Position numbers and translations under genes: made by a program. DNA of 64,000 bases. It comes from Aminobacter sp. HY435. GTDB taxonomy: Bacteria; Pseudomonadota; Alphaproteobacteria; Rhizobiales; Rhizobiaceae. Every line of letters begins with the position of its first letter. The first letter of the stretch is position 1. The stretch lies in NCBI RefSeq assembly GCF_027568395.1, contig NZ_JANKZL010000006.1:124001-188000 (forward strand), written 5' to 3'. This document shows, piece after piece, positions 1 through 13,371 of the stretch. The notes beneath the pieces were generated by a model. It saw only the letters and a program-made list of their open reading frames with translations, had not been told where the DNA came from and did no database searches.

Positions 1-717
1 GTTGAGGACGACAGGCGCCTTGTAGGTCGAAGCGAAAACGAGGGCTGCGTGGAAGTCGCTCTCGGCGGTGGCGCCGTCGCCAACCCAGCCGACCGCGATC
101 TTGGTGTCGCCCTTGATCGCGGACGCCATCGCCCAACCCACGGCCTGGATGTACTGGGTGGTCAGGTTGCCGGAAATCGAAAAGAAGCCGTGATCCTTGG
201 CCGAATACATGATCGGCAGCTGGCGGCCCTTCAGTGGATCCATCTCGTTGGAATAGATCTGGTTCATCATGTCGACCATCGGGTAGCCGCCTGCGATCAG
301 CAGACCGGCCTGGCGATAGGTCGGAAAATTCATGTCGCCCTGAATGAGCGCCTTGCGGAAGGCGCAGCTGACCGCCTCCTCGCCCATGTGCTGCATGTAG
401 AACGAGGTCTTGCCCTGGCGCTGGGCCATCTGCATGCGCGCATCGAAGGTGCGCAGCGTCATCATGTGGCGCAGGCCTTCGAGTTGTTCCTCGTCGGTCA
501 GCGTGCCGGCCCACGGCCCGACCGCATCGCCCTCGCGGTTGAGCACGCGGATAATCGAATAAGCCAGGTCGCGGATCGTGCGGGGATCGACGTCGACCGG
601 CGGCCTGTCGACCGAACCCGCCTTGGGGATCGGCACGTTGGAGAAGTCGGGCGTACCGCCCGGGCGCACTTCCGGCTCGGGCACGTGGAACTTGAGCGGG
701 GCGGGATTGTCCGTCAC
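1..717 (-). CDS. bkdA: Branched-chain 2-oxoacid dehydrogenase E1 alpha subunit (3' part outside window)
   Basis: The first 239 codons of a thiamine-diphosphate-dependent E1 alpha subunit lie here; the gene continues past the left edge. The product would decarboxylate branched-chain 2-oxoacids (from Leu, Ile, Val) in the cytoplasmic BCKDH complex. Visible family features are a proline-rich N-terminal extension, the segment FPTYRQAGLL, the stretch KDHGFFSISGNLTTQ and the TPP/Mg site GDGATAES. The start is a GTG at 717-715, preceded seven bases upstream by AGGAGG; there is no early ATG in frame. Its partners (E1 beta, E2, E3) should lie beyond the left edge. It diverges from the thiamine operon, which makes its cofactor precursor; this could be coincidence. 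The assignment over pyruvate dehydrogenase E1 alpha rests on the long N-terminus and is fairly secure. Confidence 0.88.
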   Translation of the reverse strand, partial: MTDNPAPLKFHVPEPEVRPGGTPDFSNVPIPKAGSVDRPPVDVDPRTIRDLAYSIIRVLNREGDAVGPWAGTLTDEEQLEGLRHMMTLRTFDARMQMAQRQGKTSFYMQHMGEEAVSCAFRKALIQGDMNFPTYRQAGLLIAGGYPMVDMMNQIYSNEMDPLKGRQLPIMYSAKDHGFFSISGNLTTQYIQAVGWAMASAIKGDTKIAVGWVGDGATAESDFHAALVFASTYKAPVVLN

Positions 718-908
718 GGATGCTCCTCCTGTCGCGCGCAGGCCAATCGGTCCTCCCTGCGCCGCAGACAATTTATGTCAGTAACGCTGACCTATTATCC
801 GATCGCATCGGTAACCGCAATGGGGTCCCGACACCAGGACTTTGGCATTCTCTCGGCCTCTGCGAAAGGCCGTTGACAGCACCGGCATTCGTCGCCCATG
901 TTGCCGGC

Positions 909-3923
<3,015 letters not shown>

Positions 3924-3940
<17 letters not shown>

Positions 3941-4121
3941 CGGCGAAAGCCACGAGGTCGCGGCCGCCACGCTCGCCACACTGCTCGCCGAGCTCGACTA
4001 TGACGGCGGCTGGCTCGCCACCGCCCTCAATGGCGAAGTGGTGCCGGCACGGGAACGCGGCGGCTGCGCGCTGGCCGAGGGCGACCGTATCGAAATCCTC
4101 GCGCCGATGAAGGGTGGGTGA
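3924..4121 (+). CDS. thiS: Sulfur carrier protein ThiS
   Basis: ThiS is a 65-residue ubiquitin-like carrier that delivers sulfur as a C-terminal thiocarboxylate to ThiG. It shows the beta-grasp pattern, the N-terminal MKLTINGE strand, the VVPRxxW-like segment in altered form (VVPARERGG), and the essential C-terminal Gly-Gly. It overlaps the end of thiO. A ThiF adenylyltransferase, needed to activate the terminus, is not encoded in this window, so it must lie elsewhere or be replaced by MoeB. Confidence 0.95.
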
Positions 4122-4140
4122 GGCATGCACTCGTCACCTT

Positions 4141-4321
4141 TCCCCCTCACCCAGCCTCCGCTTCGCTCGGCCACCCTCTCCCCGTTGGGGAGAGGAGGTT
4201 TACGCCCGACAGCGCCAGACCTTCGTCGACCCGCGTCGCCGGTAGAGCGCCGACATCCGACGATCTCTTCTCCCCAACGGGGAGAGGGTGGCCGAGCGAA
4301 GCGGAGGCCGGATGAGGGGGA
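4141..4321. repeat. Family A palindromic repeat between thiS and thiG
   Basis: Two arms of about 53 bases (4141-4193 and 4269-4321) are nearly perfect reverse complements. Each carries CCCCTCA-CC-(A/G)GCCTCCGCTTCGC and CTCTCCCCGTTGGGGAGA, the latter palindromic itself. A diverged copy lies at 9932-10061. It sits inside the thi operon, where the transcript could fold into a long hairpin between thiS and thiG. No coding potential is evident. Confidence 0.9.
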
Positions 4322-4366
4322 CCTTCTCGAACAACTGTCCCAACTCCAGCTCACGGAGCCTGACCC

Positions 4367-5140
4367 ATGCTGAAACTCTATGACATCGAGGTCTCGTCGC
4401 GCCTGCTGCTGGGCACCGCCCTCTACCCCTCGCCCGCCATCATGGCTGAGGCGATCGGCGCGTCGGGCGCCGACATCGTCACCGTGTCGCTGCGCCGCGA
4501 GGCCTCGGGCGGCAAGACGGGCGGGCAGTTCTGGTCGCTGATCCAGTCGCTTGGCGTGCGCGTTCTGCCCAACACCGCCGGCTGCCATTCGGTCAAGGAA
4601 GCGGTGACCACGGCGCGCATGGCGCGCGAGGTGTTCGGCACCAGCTGGATCAAGCTCGAGGTCATAGGCAACCACGACACGCTGCAGCCCGACGTGTTCG
4701 GGCTGATCGAGGCAGCGAAAATCCTAGCCGCCGAGGGCTTCGAGGTCTTCCCCTACACGACCGACGATCTGGTCGTCGCCGGGCGGCTGCTCGATGCCGG
4801 TTGCAAAGTGCTGATGCCGTGGTGCGCGCCGATCGGCTCGGCCCGTGGCCCGCAGAATCTCGATGCCCTGCGCAGCCTGCGCGGCCATTTCCCCGACGTG
4901 CCGCTGATCGTCGACGCCGGCATCGGCCGCCCGTCGCATGCGGCCACCGTCATGGAGCTTGGCTACGACGCAGTTCTGCTCAACACCGCCGTCGCCAAGG
5001 CTGGCGATCCCGTCGCCATGGCCGCTGCCTTCGGCAAGGCGGTCGACGCGGGACGGCAGGCATTCCTCGCCGGCCCGCTCGAACCGCGCGACATGGCCGT
5101 CCCCTCAACCCCCGTCATCGGCATGGCAGCGTTCTCATGA
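4367..5140 (+). CDS. thiG: Thiazole synthase ThiG
   Basis: ThiG condenses deoxyxylulose 5-phosphate, dehydroglycine and ThiS thiocarboxylate into the thiazole phosphate. The 257-residue TIM-barrel protein has the catalytic Schiff-base lysine at K96 (SWIKLEVIG), the phosphate-binding segments GSARGPQN and [11 protein letters not shown], and the C-terminal GRxAFLAG-like stretch. It starts 245 bases after thiS because of the palindromic repeat, and overlaps thiE by ATGA. Length and motifs are normal. Confidence 0.97.
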   Translation: MLKLYDIEVSSRLLLGTALYPSPAIMAEAIGASGADIVTVSLRREASGGKTGGQFWSLIQSLGVRVLPNTAGCHSVKEAVTTARMAREVFGTSWIKLEVIGNHDTLQPDVFGLIEAAKILAAEGFEVFPYTTDDLVVAGRLLDAGCKVLMPWCAPIGSARGPQNLDALRSLRGHFPDVPLIVDAGIGRPSHAATVMELGYDAVLLNTAVAKAGDPVAMAAAFGKAVDAGRQAFLAGPLEPRDMAVPSTPVIGMAAFS

Positions 5141-5742
5141 AGCTCGACCCGTTCTACCTCATTGTCGATTCCGCCGCCTGGATCGAGCGCCTGGTGCCGT
5201 TGGGCGTGAAGCTGGTGCAACTGCGCATCAAGGACATGGACGAGGCCGGCCTGCGCCGCGAAATCCGTACGGCGAAGGCCGTTTGCGGACGCCACGGCTG
5301 CCAGCTTGTCGTGAACGACCATTGGCGGCTTGCAATCGAGGAAGGCTGCGACTTCGTCCATCTCGGCCAGGAGGACCTCGCCGAGGCCGACGTTGCAGCG
5401 ATCCGCCGCGCCGGCATGAGGCTTGGCCTCAGCACGCATGACGACACCGAACTCGACACGGCGCTTGCCGCTGGGCCAGACTATGTCGCGCTCGGTCCCG
5501 TCTATCCGACCATCCTCAAGGCGATGAAGTGGGCGCCGCAAGGGCTCGACCGCATCGCCGAATGGAAGCGGCGTGTCGGTGCCACACCGCTCGTCGCCAT
5601 TGGCGGGCTCAATGTCGAGCGCATCGCAGGTGTCTTCGCCCAGGGCGCCGACAGTGCTGCCGTCGTCACCGACGTCACGCGCAACGCCGCCCCGGAGGTC
5701 CGGACGCGCGAGTGGCTGGCGGAGACGGTTCAGTGGCGATGA
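5137..5742 (+). CDS. thiE: Thiamine phosphate synthase ThiE
   Basis: ThiE joins the pyrimidine diphosphate and thiazole phosphate to give thiamine monophosphate. The 201-residue TIM barrel has the expected LVQLRIKD strand, [11 protein letters not shown], the HLGQEDL segment, ALGPVYPT and a C-terminal AIGGLN phosphate-binding loop. The start overlaps the thiG stop as ATGA and its stop overlaps the thiD ATG in the same way, so thiG-thiE-thiD are translationally coupled. The sequence of the PT-x-x-K loop is somewhat unlike E. coli ThiE, as is common in alphaproteobacteria. Confidence 0.93.
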   Translation: MKLDPFYLIVDSAAWIERLVPLGVKLVQLRIKDMDEAGLRREIRTAKAVCGRHGCQLVVNDHWRLAIEEGCDFVHLGQEDLAEADVAAIRRAGMRLGLSTHDDTELDTALAAGPDYVALGPVYPTILKAMKWAPQGLDRIAEWKRRVGATPLVAIGGLNVERIAGVFAQGADSAAVVTDVTRNAAPEVRTREWLAETVQWR

Positions 5743-6695
5743 CCCCGCATGTGCTCATCGTGGCCGGCTCGGATTCGAGTGGCGGCGCCGGCATCGTCCG
5801 CGACGTTGAGACGGTTTCCGCGTTCGGGTTGCGCAGCAGCGCCGCCGTCACAGCGGTGACGGTGCAGACGCATGCCCGCGTCGAACGGATCGAGCAGATG
5901 CCGCCCGAGCTCGTCGCCGAGCAGATGCGCGCGGCGTTTGCGGCCAGTTCGACGTCAAGCAAGATACCCCCACCCCCAACCCCTCCCCACAAGGGGGAGG
6001 GGGACACTTGCGTTCACCCGTCCAACGTGACGGCTCGTTCGACGCGATCCGGGCTGGCGATCCCGCCAAACAATCCCCCTCCCCCTTGTGGGGAGGGGAT
6101 AGGGGTGGGGGTATCCCGCGGGCAAAGGGAGCCGAGCGTGGAACTGCATGCCAGCCACATCGCCTCGGTCAAGATCGGCATGCTGGGAACGGCTGCCACG
6201 ATCGAGGCGGTCGTCTCGGTGCTGGCGAGCAGCAAGCCAGTCCCAGTCTTGCTTGATCCCGTCCTTGCATCGACCTCCGGCCGCGCGCTTCTGGACGATG
6301 ATGCGATCGACGTCCTCAAGCGCAAGCTGTTCCCGCTCTGCCGCTTGGTCACGCCAAACCTGCACGAGCTCGCACTGCTGACTGGCCGGCCGGTGTCATC
6401 GTCCGAGCAGCATGTCGTTCACCAAGCGAAACTGCTGCTGGAAACAGGGATGCAGGCGGTGCTGGTCAAGGGTGGTCACTCTGGAGGCAACCGCTCGGTC
6501 GACCTGCTGCTGACAGCCGATGGGATGCAGCAAGTGTTTGATGCTCCCCGCCTGATCGCCACGATGCGCGGCACAGGCTGCATGCTGGCGAGCGCCGTCG
6601 CCGCCAATCTGGCGCTCGGCGAGACCCTGGAAGCCAGCGTCTGCAAAGCCAAGCGCCATGTCTTCACGCGGCTTGCAGCCAGTCTGGCAGCCTAG
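5739..6695 (+). CDS. thiD: Hydroxymethylpyrimidine (phosphate) kinase ThiD with in-frame repeat insertion
   Basis: ThiD phosphorylates HMP and HMP-P before ThiE acts. Ribokinase-fold motifs are present: the N-terminal AGSDSSGGAGI, the KIGML turn, the PNLHE(L) segment, VLVKGGH, and the anion-hole/catalytic-base MRGTGCMLASA. At 318 residues it is about 50 residues longer than typical ThiD. The excess is residues about 75-126, encoded exactly by a 153-base palindromic repeat (5963-6115) rich in Pro and Gly. It falls in the variable loop just before the conserved KIGML, where the fold may tolerate it. The ATG overlaps the thiE stop; an in-frame GTG two codons earlier (5733) is possible. The C-terminus ends slightly early relative to E. 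coli. Confidence 0.9.
   Translation: MTPHVLIVAGSDSSGGAGIVRDVETVSAFGLRSSAAVTAVTVQTHARVERIEQMPPELVAEQMRAAFAASSTSSKIPPPPTPPHKGEGDTCVHPSNVTARSTRSGLAIPPNNPPPPCGEGIGVGVSRGQREPSVELHASHIASVKIGMLGTAATIEAVVSVLASSKPVPVLLDPVLASTSGRALLDDDAIDVLKRKLFPLCRLVTPNLHELALLTGRPVSSSEQHVVHQAKLLLETGMQAVLVKGGHSGGNRSVDLLLTADGMQQVFDAPRLIATMRGTGCMLASAVAANLALGETLEASVCKAKRHVFTRLAASLAA
5963..6115. repeat. Family B palindromic repeat inserted inside thiD
   Basis: The arms 5963-6004 and 6073-6115 are near-perfect reverse complements built from runs of C or G around CCCCTCCCCACAAGGGG. Its length, 153 bases, is exactly 51 codons and it has no in-frame stop, so thiD stays open. A second copy lies at 31051-31205 between two transporter genes. 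Confidence 0.9.
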
Positions 6696-6704
6696 CCGGT
6701 CGGC

Positions 6705-8177
6705 CTACGCCCAGGGATCGCTCACCCGTGGCCACAGTGGACGCGTGAGCCTGGTGTAGTTGGTCTCCCGCGGGTTGCTCGGATACGAGCTCGGCGCATC
6801 GACATAGATGATCTGGGCCGCGATCGGCGCAAAGCCGGCATAGAAATGATTGGTCGACTTGATCAGCAGCACGTCCTTGGCCACGGGATCGACGCCGAGG
6901 TTTGAGAAGATGTCGGGTTCGAAGGTCTGTGTTCGGTTGGTGTTCAGGATGACGTCGACCTCGGTGCCCTCGATGCGGACCAGCGCCGTTGCCCCGAGCG
7001 TCACACGGCTCGGCCCGAAGCTTTGCCAACCCTCGTCCACCACCTTCAGCACCTTGACCGTTGCGTCGATCGGCTCGCCGGCCTGCGGCCCTGCCTTGCC
7101 GCCAAAGCGCAGGCCGATGACAGCCCCCTCGCCCGCCGCGTGGCAGAAAGTGACGGCGATCGGATCCCAGATCGTCGCCACGCCGACCTTGCCAATGCCG
7201 CGCTCGAGCAGGCGGCGCAGCACGACAGTGCCGTCGCCGGCGACACCGCCGCCCGGGTTGTCCCAGACATCGGCGATGACGCCCGGCTTGGCCGGGTTGG
7301 CGGCATGGGCCGCCAGCGCCTGGTCGATGCCGGCATCGACGCCGACCATCTCCATCGCCGTCTTTTCCCGCATGGAATAGAGCTCCATGCCGAGCCGTTC
7401 GGCCAGCGCATCGCCCTTGGCCTTGTCGTTGTCGGTAACGACGACGATGCGGGTTCCCATTTCCGGCACGTCCGACGCCATGAAACCATGGATGACCGAG
7501 ACCGACAGGATGCCGTCCTTGCCGTGCAGCGCCTTGATGCGGTCGACGAAGGAACGCATCGGCTCGCGACTGGTGGGAAACACCGTGATCATGCGGCAAT
7601 CGAAGGTCGAGATTTCAGGCTTGATCTCGCCTCTCGCCGCCGCAAGCCCGAGCTCGACGACATGCTCGCCGCGCTCGTAGAAATCGGTGTGCGGAAACTC
7701 CAGGAACGCCGCCAGCACGTTGCAGGCCGCCACGCGCTTCGGCGTCAGGTGGCTGTGCGGGTCGAACTCGCAGGCGACCACGACATCGGCCCCGGCGATC
7801 TTGCGGACGCGGGCCAAAAGGTCGCCTTCGCAATCGTCATAGCCCTGCGCCACCATGGCGCCGTGCAGGCCGAGGATCACGGCATCGACAGGCAGTGCGG
7901 CTTGCAGCTGGCCGAGGATTTCGTCGCGCAGCGCCTCGAAGGTCTGACGCTGCACCAGCCCGCCCGGCTCGGCCCATGTGGCGGTGCCCTCGATGACGGT
8001 CAGCCCTTCGGCCGCCGCCCGCCTGCGCAGCGCGACGATCGGCGACGAACACAGCGTCGGCGTCTCCGGATGCTCACCGGGGCCGGCATAAAACGCCATC
8101 TCGAACGACGCCCGGTCGGTCGGCACCGGCGAGAAGGTGTTGGTTTCGGTCGCCAGCGAGGCGGTGAAGATGCGCAT
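6705..8177 (-). CDS. M81 family metallopeptidase (MlrC-like)
   Basis: The 490-residue protein resembles MlrC, the zinc peptidase family named for cleavage of linearised microcystin, most members of which have unknown substrates. It starts MRIFTASLATETNTFSP, typical of the family, and has the likely metal-binding region EFDPHSHLT, with the later HGFMASDVPEMG and a GGG-x-AGDGT segment. No signal peptide is visible, so it should be cytoplasmic. A longer in-frame extension upstream overlaps the permease gene; the ATG at 8177 fits the family start. It is the last gene of an ABC importer operon, suggesting it acts on the imported compound, perhaps an amide-bearing or peptide-like molecule. The substrate cannot be told from sequence. 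Confidence 0.85.
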   Translation of the reverse strand: MRIFTASLATETNTFSPVPTDRASFEMAFYAGPGEHPETPTLCSSPIVALRRRAAAEGLTVIEGTATWAEPGGLVQRQTFEALRDEILGQLQAALPVDAVILGLHGAMVAQGYDDCEGDLLARVRKIAGADVVVACEFDPHSHLTPKRVAACNVLAAFLEFPHTDFYERGEHVVELGLAAARGEIKPEISTFDCRMITVFPTSREPMRSFVDRIKALHGKDGILSVSVIHGFMASDVPEMGTRIVVVTDNDKAKGDALAERLGMELYSMREKTAMEMVGVDAGIDQALAAHAANPAKPGVIADVWDNPGGGVAGDGTVVLRRLLERGIGKVGVATIWDPIAVTFCHAAGEGAVIGLRFGGKAGPQAGEPIDATVKVLKVVDEGWQSFGPSRVTLGATALVRIEGTEVDVILNTNRTQTFEPDIFSNLGVDPVAKDVLLIKSTNHFYAGFAPIAAQIIYVDAPSSYPSNPRETNYTRLTRPLWPRVSDPWA

Positions 8178-8215
8178 CAGATCGTTTCTCTTGTCATTGC
8201 GGGAGCCAGCCCTGT

Positions 8216-9043
8216 TTACTTGACGGCCCCGAGCGCCAGTCCGCGCACGAGATAGCGCTGCAGCCAGACGAACAGGATGGCGACGGGCACCGTGGCGAGC
8301 AAGGTCGCGGCCATGACGTAGTGCCATTCGACCGTGTAGCGGCCGGCGACCAGCGAAAACACCTGGATCGGCAGCGTGTAGCTGTCCTGGCTGCGCAGCA
8401 TGGTCAGCGCCACGACGAACTCGTTCCAGGCATTGATGAAGGTGAAGATCGCCGTCACCGCGATTGCCGGCACGCAGAGCGGCAGGAACACCTTGCGCAG
8501 GGTGAGCAAGCGACTGCCGCCCTCCATCCACGACGCCTCCTCGAGATCGCGCGGGATGGTGTCGAAATAGCTCTGCAGCATCCACACGGTGAAGGCGATG
8601 TTGAAGGCCATGTAGACGCCGCCGACAGCGTTCAGGCTCTCGATCAGGCCGAAGGCGGCGAGCAGCCGGAACAGGCCGAGCACCAGCACGATCGGCGAGA
8701 TCATCTGCGACACCAGAAGAAACTGGCGGAAGGCGCCATGGCCGGCAAAGCGGAAGCGCGACATGGCGTAGGCTGCGGGGATTGACACCGCGATGGCGCC
8801 GATAGTGGCGATCAGCGAAACATGAAGCGAGTTGACAAGCGCCCTGCCGAACCCCGTGGCGGCCCACATATCGGCGAAGTTGCGCCAGCGGAACTCACTC
8901 GGCCACCAGCTCGGCGTCAGCACCTCCTGCGCCGGCTTGACCGCCGTCAGGAACATCACCGCGAACGGAAACAGCGTCACGACGACCAGCGGCAACAACA
9001 GCCCCCAGGCGATAAAGGTGCGCTTCAGCTTTGGCGAGATCAT
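8216..9043 (-). CDS. ABC transporter permease, carbohydrate type (MalG-like)
   Basis: This 275-residue inner-membrane permease belongs to the MalG/UgpE group. It has about six hydrophobic segments and the cytoplasmic EAA loop ([19 protein letters not shown]) that contacts the ATPase. The ATG overlaps the stop of the upstream permease by four bases. It pairs with the permease at 9040-9909, the binding protein at 10103-11338 and probably the ATPase at 12304-13371 on the other strand. Confidence 0.92.
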   Translation of the reverse strand: MISPKLKRTFIAWGLLLPLVVVTLFPFAVMFLTAVKPAQEVLTPSWWPSEFRWRNFADMWAATGFGRALVNSLHVSLIATIGAIAVSIPAAYAMSRFRFAGHGAFRQFLLVSQMISPIVLVLGLFRLLAAFGLIESLNAVGGVYMAFNIAFTVWMLQSYFDTIPRDLEEASWMEGGSRLLTLRKVFLPLCVPAIAVTAIFTFINAWNEFVVALTMLRSQDSYTLPIQVFSLVAGRYTVEWHYVMAATLLATVPVAILFVWLQRYLVRGLALGAVK

Positions 9044-9909
9044 GCCCGTTCTCCCCGCATCGCGAGCCTGATGTAGATGGCGGTGAAGACGAGCAGGATC
9101 GCCAGCATGATCAGCGACACCGCCGACGCCTCGCCCAGCTTTCCGAGCCGGAACGCCATCTTGTAGAGATAGGTGACCAGGATGTCGGTCGAATTGGCCG
9201 GGCCGCCTTGCGTCATCACCCAGATGATCGGGAAGGAATTGAAGACGTAGATCGTGTTGAGCACGATGGCGATGTTCACGAAGGGTTTGAGCAGCGGAAA
9301 GGTGATCCGCCGGAACTGCTGCACCGGCCCCGCCCCTTCGAGCGCCGCCGCCTCGTAGAGGTCGTCTGATATCGACGACAGGCCGCCGAGGAAGATGGTG
9401 GTTGTGAACGGCACCGTCACCAGTATGCCGATCATGATCTGCATCGGAAATGCGGTCGCCGCGCTCGCCAGCCACTGGATGTTCTGGTCGATCAGGCCCA
9501 TCCCGCGCAGCGCCGAGTTGAGCATGCCGCTTTCGCCGTTCAGCGCCCAGCGCCAGACGATGGCCGTCATGGTCAGCGACACCGCCCATGGCAGCATGAC
9601 GATGACCCGTGCGATCGAGCGTCCGTAAAAATCGGTGTTGAGGATAATCGCGACCGGGATTGAAACCAGCAGCGCGCCGCCGACCACTGATACGGTCCAG
9701 ACACCGGTGCGGATCAGCGCGCGCAGGAAATCCGGATCGCCGAACAATGCCGCGAAATTGTCGGCGCCGTTGAAGGCGCGCAGCTGGCCAAAGCGGCTGA
9801 CGTCATGGGTCGCGATCTGGATCAGGTCGAGGACCGGCCAGAAGATCACCACCGCTGCAAGGATCAGGCTCGGCAGCGTCAGCAGATAGGGCAGTGCGCG
9901 ATTGTGCAT
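9040..9909 (-). CDS. ABC transporter permease, carbohydrate type (MalF-like)
   Basis: The 289-residue protein is a MalF/UgpA-type inner-membrane permease with about six transmembrane segments. The EAA motif reads [13 protein letters not shown] and is followed by [11 protein letters not shown]. It forms the heterodimeric channel with the following gene. It lies 193 bases after the binding-protein gene, and that gap contains a palindromic repeat that may uncouple expression of the binding protein from the membrane subunits. Confidence 0.92.
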   Translation of the reverse strand: MHNRALPYLLTLPSLILAAVVIFWPVLDLIQIATHDVSRFGQLRAFNGADNFAALFGDPDFLRALIRTGVWTVSVVGGALLVSIPVAIILNTDFYGRSIARVIVMLPWAVSLTMTAIVWRWALNGESGMLNSALRGMGLIDQNIQWLASAATAFPMQIMIGILVTVPFTTTIFLGGLSSISDDLYEAAALEGAGPVQQFRRITFPLLKPFVNIAIVLNTIYVFNSFPIIWVMTQGGPANSTDILVTYLYKMAFRLGKLGEASAVSLIMLAILLVFTAIYIRLAMRGERA

Positions 9910-9931
9910 CGACCGGTTTATCCGTTTGGTC

Positions 9932-10061
9932 TACCCCCTCACCCGGCCTCCGCTTCGCTTGGCCGACCTCTCCCCGAGGGGAGAGGAGGTCCCAGAGCGT
10001 CGCGATAGCCCCTTCTCCCCAACGGAGAGAAGGTGGCCCGAAGGGCCGGATGAGGGGGATG
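9932..10061. repeat. Family A palindromic repeat between binding-protein and permease genes
   Basis: This is a diverged copy of the element at 4141-4321. The arms are about 9932-9987 and 10011-10060 and share CCCTCACCCGGCCTCCGCTTCGC and CTCTCCCC blocks. In the transcript it would form a stable stem downstream of the abundant binding-protein message, a common place for elements that stabilise upstream mRNA. Confidence 0.85.
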
Positions 10062-10102
10062 AAGGACGACGTCCGAGCGACGCCATCCGTAGTTCGACGA
10101 GC

Positions 10103-11338
10103 TTACTTCTTCAGGATGCCATCAGCCTTGGCCGCGGCTTCCTTGAGCGTGGCCTCGACATCGCCCTCGCCAAGATAGACCTTCTGGATCGCGTCCGAAG
10201 TGACCTGCGCGACCTCCTCCCAGCCCGGGATGACCGGGGCGAAACGTGCGTCGGGCAGGAGCGCGGTGAAGGCGGCGAGGTCGGCGTTGTTGACGTAGTA
10301 GTCCATCTTGGCCTCTTCCTTGTTCACCGGCAGGAAGCCCTCGCCCTGGGTGAACTTGGCGCGCCAGTCGGTCTGGAACAGGAAGTCGAGCAGCTTCCAG
10401 GCCTCGTCCTTGTTCTTCGAGTTGGAGAACATGACGATGGAATCGGTGACGCCGTAGGTGCCGCGTGCGCCGGTCGGGCCGGCGGGGATGGCGGCAACGC
10501 CGTACTTCAGGTTCGGCGCTTCTTCCTTGATCTGGTTGGACAGGAAGGGCGCCGTGATCATCATGCCGACCTTGCCCTGCTTGAACAGGTTCTGCACGTC
10601 CTCGCGCGCATAGGAGGTGACGCCGGGCTGGGTCAGCCCCTCGTCGATCAGCGACTTGTAGAGCTTGGCCGCCTCGATGGCGCCGGGGCTGTCGAGGCCC
10701 GACGTGCCGTCCTTGTCGAGGATCTCGGAACCCTGCGACCACATCGCGTAGTAGTAATAGACGTCGGTCTCGATCTCCTTGCCCTGCAGGCCGAAGCCGT
10801 AATTCTCACCACCCAGCGCCTTGATCTTGGCCGCGGCGTCCTTGAGCTCGGCCCAGGTCGCCGGCGGATTGGCGACGCCAGCCTTCTCGAGCAATTCCTT
10901 GTTGTAATACATCGCACGCGCCGAAGCGGCGATCGGCAGGCCGTAGGTCTTGCCGTCCATGACCGACGGCGACAGGAACGTATCGATGAAGCGGCCCTTG
11001 AAGTCGGGCGTGATGTAGCCGTCGAGCGGCTCGGCGATGCCCTGCTGGACGAAGTCGATCAGCCAGCGCGTGCCGATGATCGACAGATCCGCATTTGTGC
11101 CGGCGGTGATGTCGGTGGTCAGCTTCTGCAGCAGCACGTCCCACGGCACGACCTCGAACTTGACGTCGATGCCGGGATTGGCCGCCTCGAACGCCTTTTC
11201 CACTTCCTGGAAGTACGGACCGGTCTTCGAGCTGTATTCCGCAACCGTCACCCTGACTTCGCCTGCATTTGCCTGGGCCGCCAGCGCCAGCACGCTCAAC
11301 CCGGCCAGAAGGCCGGCCTTCCATTTCGAAATCGCCAT
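10103..11338 (-). CDS. Extracellular solute-binding protein, family 1 (sugar type)
   Basis: This 411-residue periplasmic protein captures the substrate for the neighbouring importer. It has a Sec signal peptide (about residues 1-25, ending QANA) and family-1 features including PWDVLLQKLTTDIT, YYNKELLEKAG with the PPATWAEL motif, and GMMITAPF. Tyr and Trp residues lining the cleft, usual in sugar binders, are frequent. It is the first gene of the leftward operon, diverging from an SDR gene across a 192-base regulatory region. The substrate is not predictable; the accompanying M81 peptidase and dehydrogenase argue against a plain sugar. Confidence 0.92.
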   Translation of the reverse strand: MAISKWKAGLLAGLSVLALAAQANAGEVRVTVAEYSSKTGPYFQEVEKAFEAANPGIDVKFEVVPWDVLLQKLTTDITAGTNADLSIIGTRWLIDFVQQGIAEPLDGYITPDFKGRFIDTFLSPSVMDGKTYGLPIAASARAMYYNKELLEKAGVANPPATWAELKDAAAKIKALGGENYGFGLQGKEIETDVYYYYAMWSQGSEILDKDGTSGLDSPGAIEAAKLYKSLIDEGLTQPGVTSYAREDVQNLFKQGKVGMMITAPFLSNQIKEEAPNLKYGVAAIPAGPTGARGTYGVTDSIVMFSNSKNKDEAWKLLDFLFQTDWRAKFTQGEGFLPVNKEEAKMDYYVNNADLAAFTALLPDARFAPVIPGWEEVAQVTSDAIQKVYLGEGDVEATLKEAAAKADGILKK

Positions 11339-11530
11339 GTCGATGTTCCCTTGCTCCCGCGGGCAGGCGCCCGGTTCCTCCGGCGCTTTGGCGCGCCATT
11401 TGATTAAGTGACTTTCTTACATTATCTGCCTTTTTCGGCATATCAAGCAAATTATCTTGTTGCTTATTTACATTTTCGACCATAGTCCTGAGACAAGAAG
11501 CGGCCAAGATCGCTCGGGAGCCCGCCACCG
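11339..11530. promoter_or_regulatory. Divergent promoter region between binding-protein and SDR genes
   Basis: This AT-richer gap separates the two divergent units of the M81 locus. It contains the palindrome AAGTGACTT (11406-11414), the inverted pair TGCC-N6-GGCA (11427-11440) and a short direct repeat ATTATCT (11421 and 11452). One of these is a plausible site for the RpiR-type regulator encoded downstream, but I cannot pick which. Confidence 0.45.
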
Positions 11531-12298
11531 ATGCCAGACAGCGAATTCACTGGAAAATCCGTACTGATCACCGGCGCCGGCGGTGGCCTTGGCCGCGCGC
11601 TGGTGGCAATTTTTGCCGAGCGCGGCGCCAGCATCATCGGTTGCGACCAGAGCCTGGCGGCGATGGACGGGCTTGAGCTTGCCGGACGCCATGCCTTCGA
11701 CCTGACCGACCGTGCCAACCTGGCTGCTTCCGCCCAGGCTTTGATCGCAACCAGTGGGCTGCCCGATATCGTCGTCAACAATGCCGGCTGGACCCGCGCC
11801 GAGACCATGCCGGCGCTGACCCAGGAGAGCATCGAAACGGAGGTCGACCTCAACCTGACCGGTGTAGCCGCGCTCACCAACGCATTGCTCAGGCCGATGC
11901 TGGCGCGCGCTTCCGGCGCCTTCGTCTTCATCTCCTCGGTCAATGCGCTGTCGCACTTCGGCAATCCCGCCTACGCCGCGGCCAAGGCCGGCATCAACGC
12001 CTTGGCCCGCGCCATTGCTGTCGAGCATGGCCGCCAGGGCATCCGCGCCAACGTCGTCTGCCCCGGCTCCATTCGCACTCCGGCCTGGAACCACCGCCTG
12101 GAGAAGGACCCGGCGGTGCTGGGCAAACTGCAGCGGCTCTATCCGCTCGGCCGCATCGTCGACACGCGTGAAGTGGCCGAGGCGGTGGCCTTCCTGGCCT
12201 CGCCGCGCGCCTCTGGCATCACCGGCGCTGTGCTGCCGGTCGATGCCGGGCTGACCGCCGGATGCCTGCCTTTCATCGACGACATCCTGGGAGCGTGA
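11531..12298 (+). CDS. Short-chain dehydrogenase/reductase
   Basis: This 255-residue cytoplasmic NAD(P)-dependent oxidoreductase has the classical SDR layout: cofactor motif TGAGGGLG near residue 16, NNAG in the middle, the catalytic Ser in FISSV and the Tyr/Lys pair in YAAAKAG. It then has CPGSIRTP and a C-terminal AVLPVDAG. An acidic residue after the second strand (GCDQS) hints at NAD rather than NADP. It is the first gene of the rightward unit and ends five bases before the ATPase gene. It probably oxidises or reduces the compound brought in by the importer; the reaction is unknown. Confidence 0.9.
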   Translation: MPDSEFTGKSVLITGAGGGLGRALVAIFAERGASIIGCDQSLAAMDGLELAGRHAFDLTDRANLAASAQALIATSGLPDIVVNNAGWTRAETMPALTQESIETEVDLNLTGVAALTNALLRPMLARASGAFVFISSVNALSHFGNPAYAAAKAGINALARAIAVEHGRQGIRANVVCPGSIRTPAWNHRLEKDPAVLGKLQRLYPLGRIVDTREVAEAVAFLASPRASGITGAVLPVDAGLTAGCLPFIDDILGA

Positions 12299-12303
12299 AG
12301 AGC

Positions 12304-13367
<1,064 letters not shown>

Positions 13368-13371
<4 letters not shown>

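Noticed and set aside
9902-11407. 501-codon plus-strand frame opposite the sugar-type binding protein
   Set aside because: Antisense to a clear binding protein with signal peptide; runs through a palindromic repeat.
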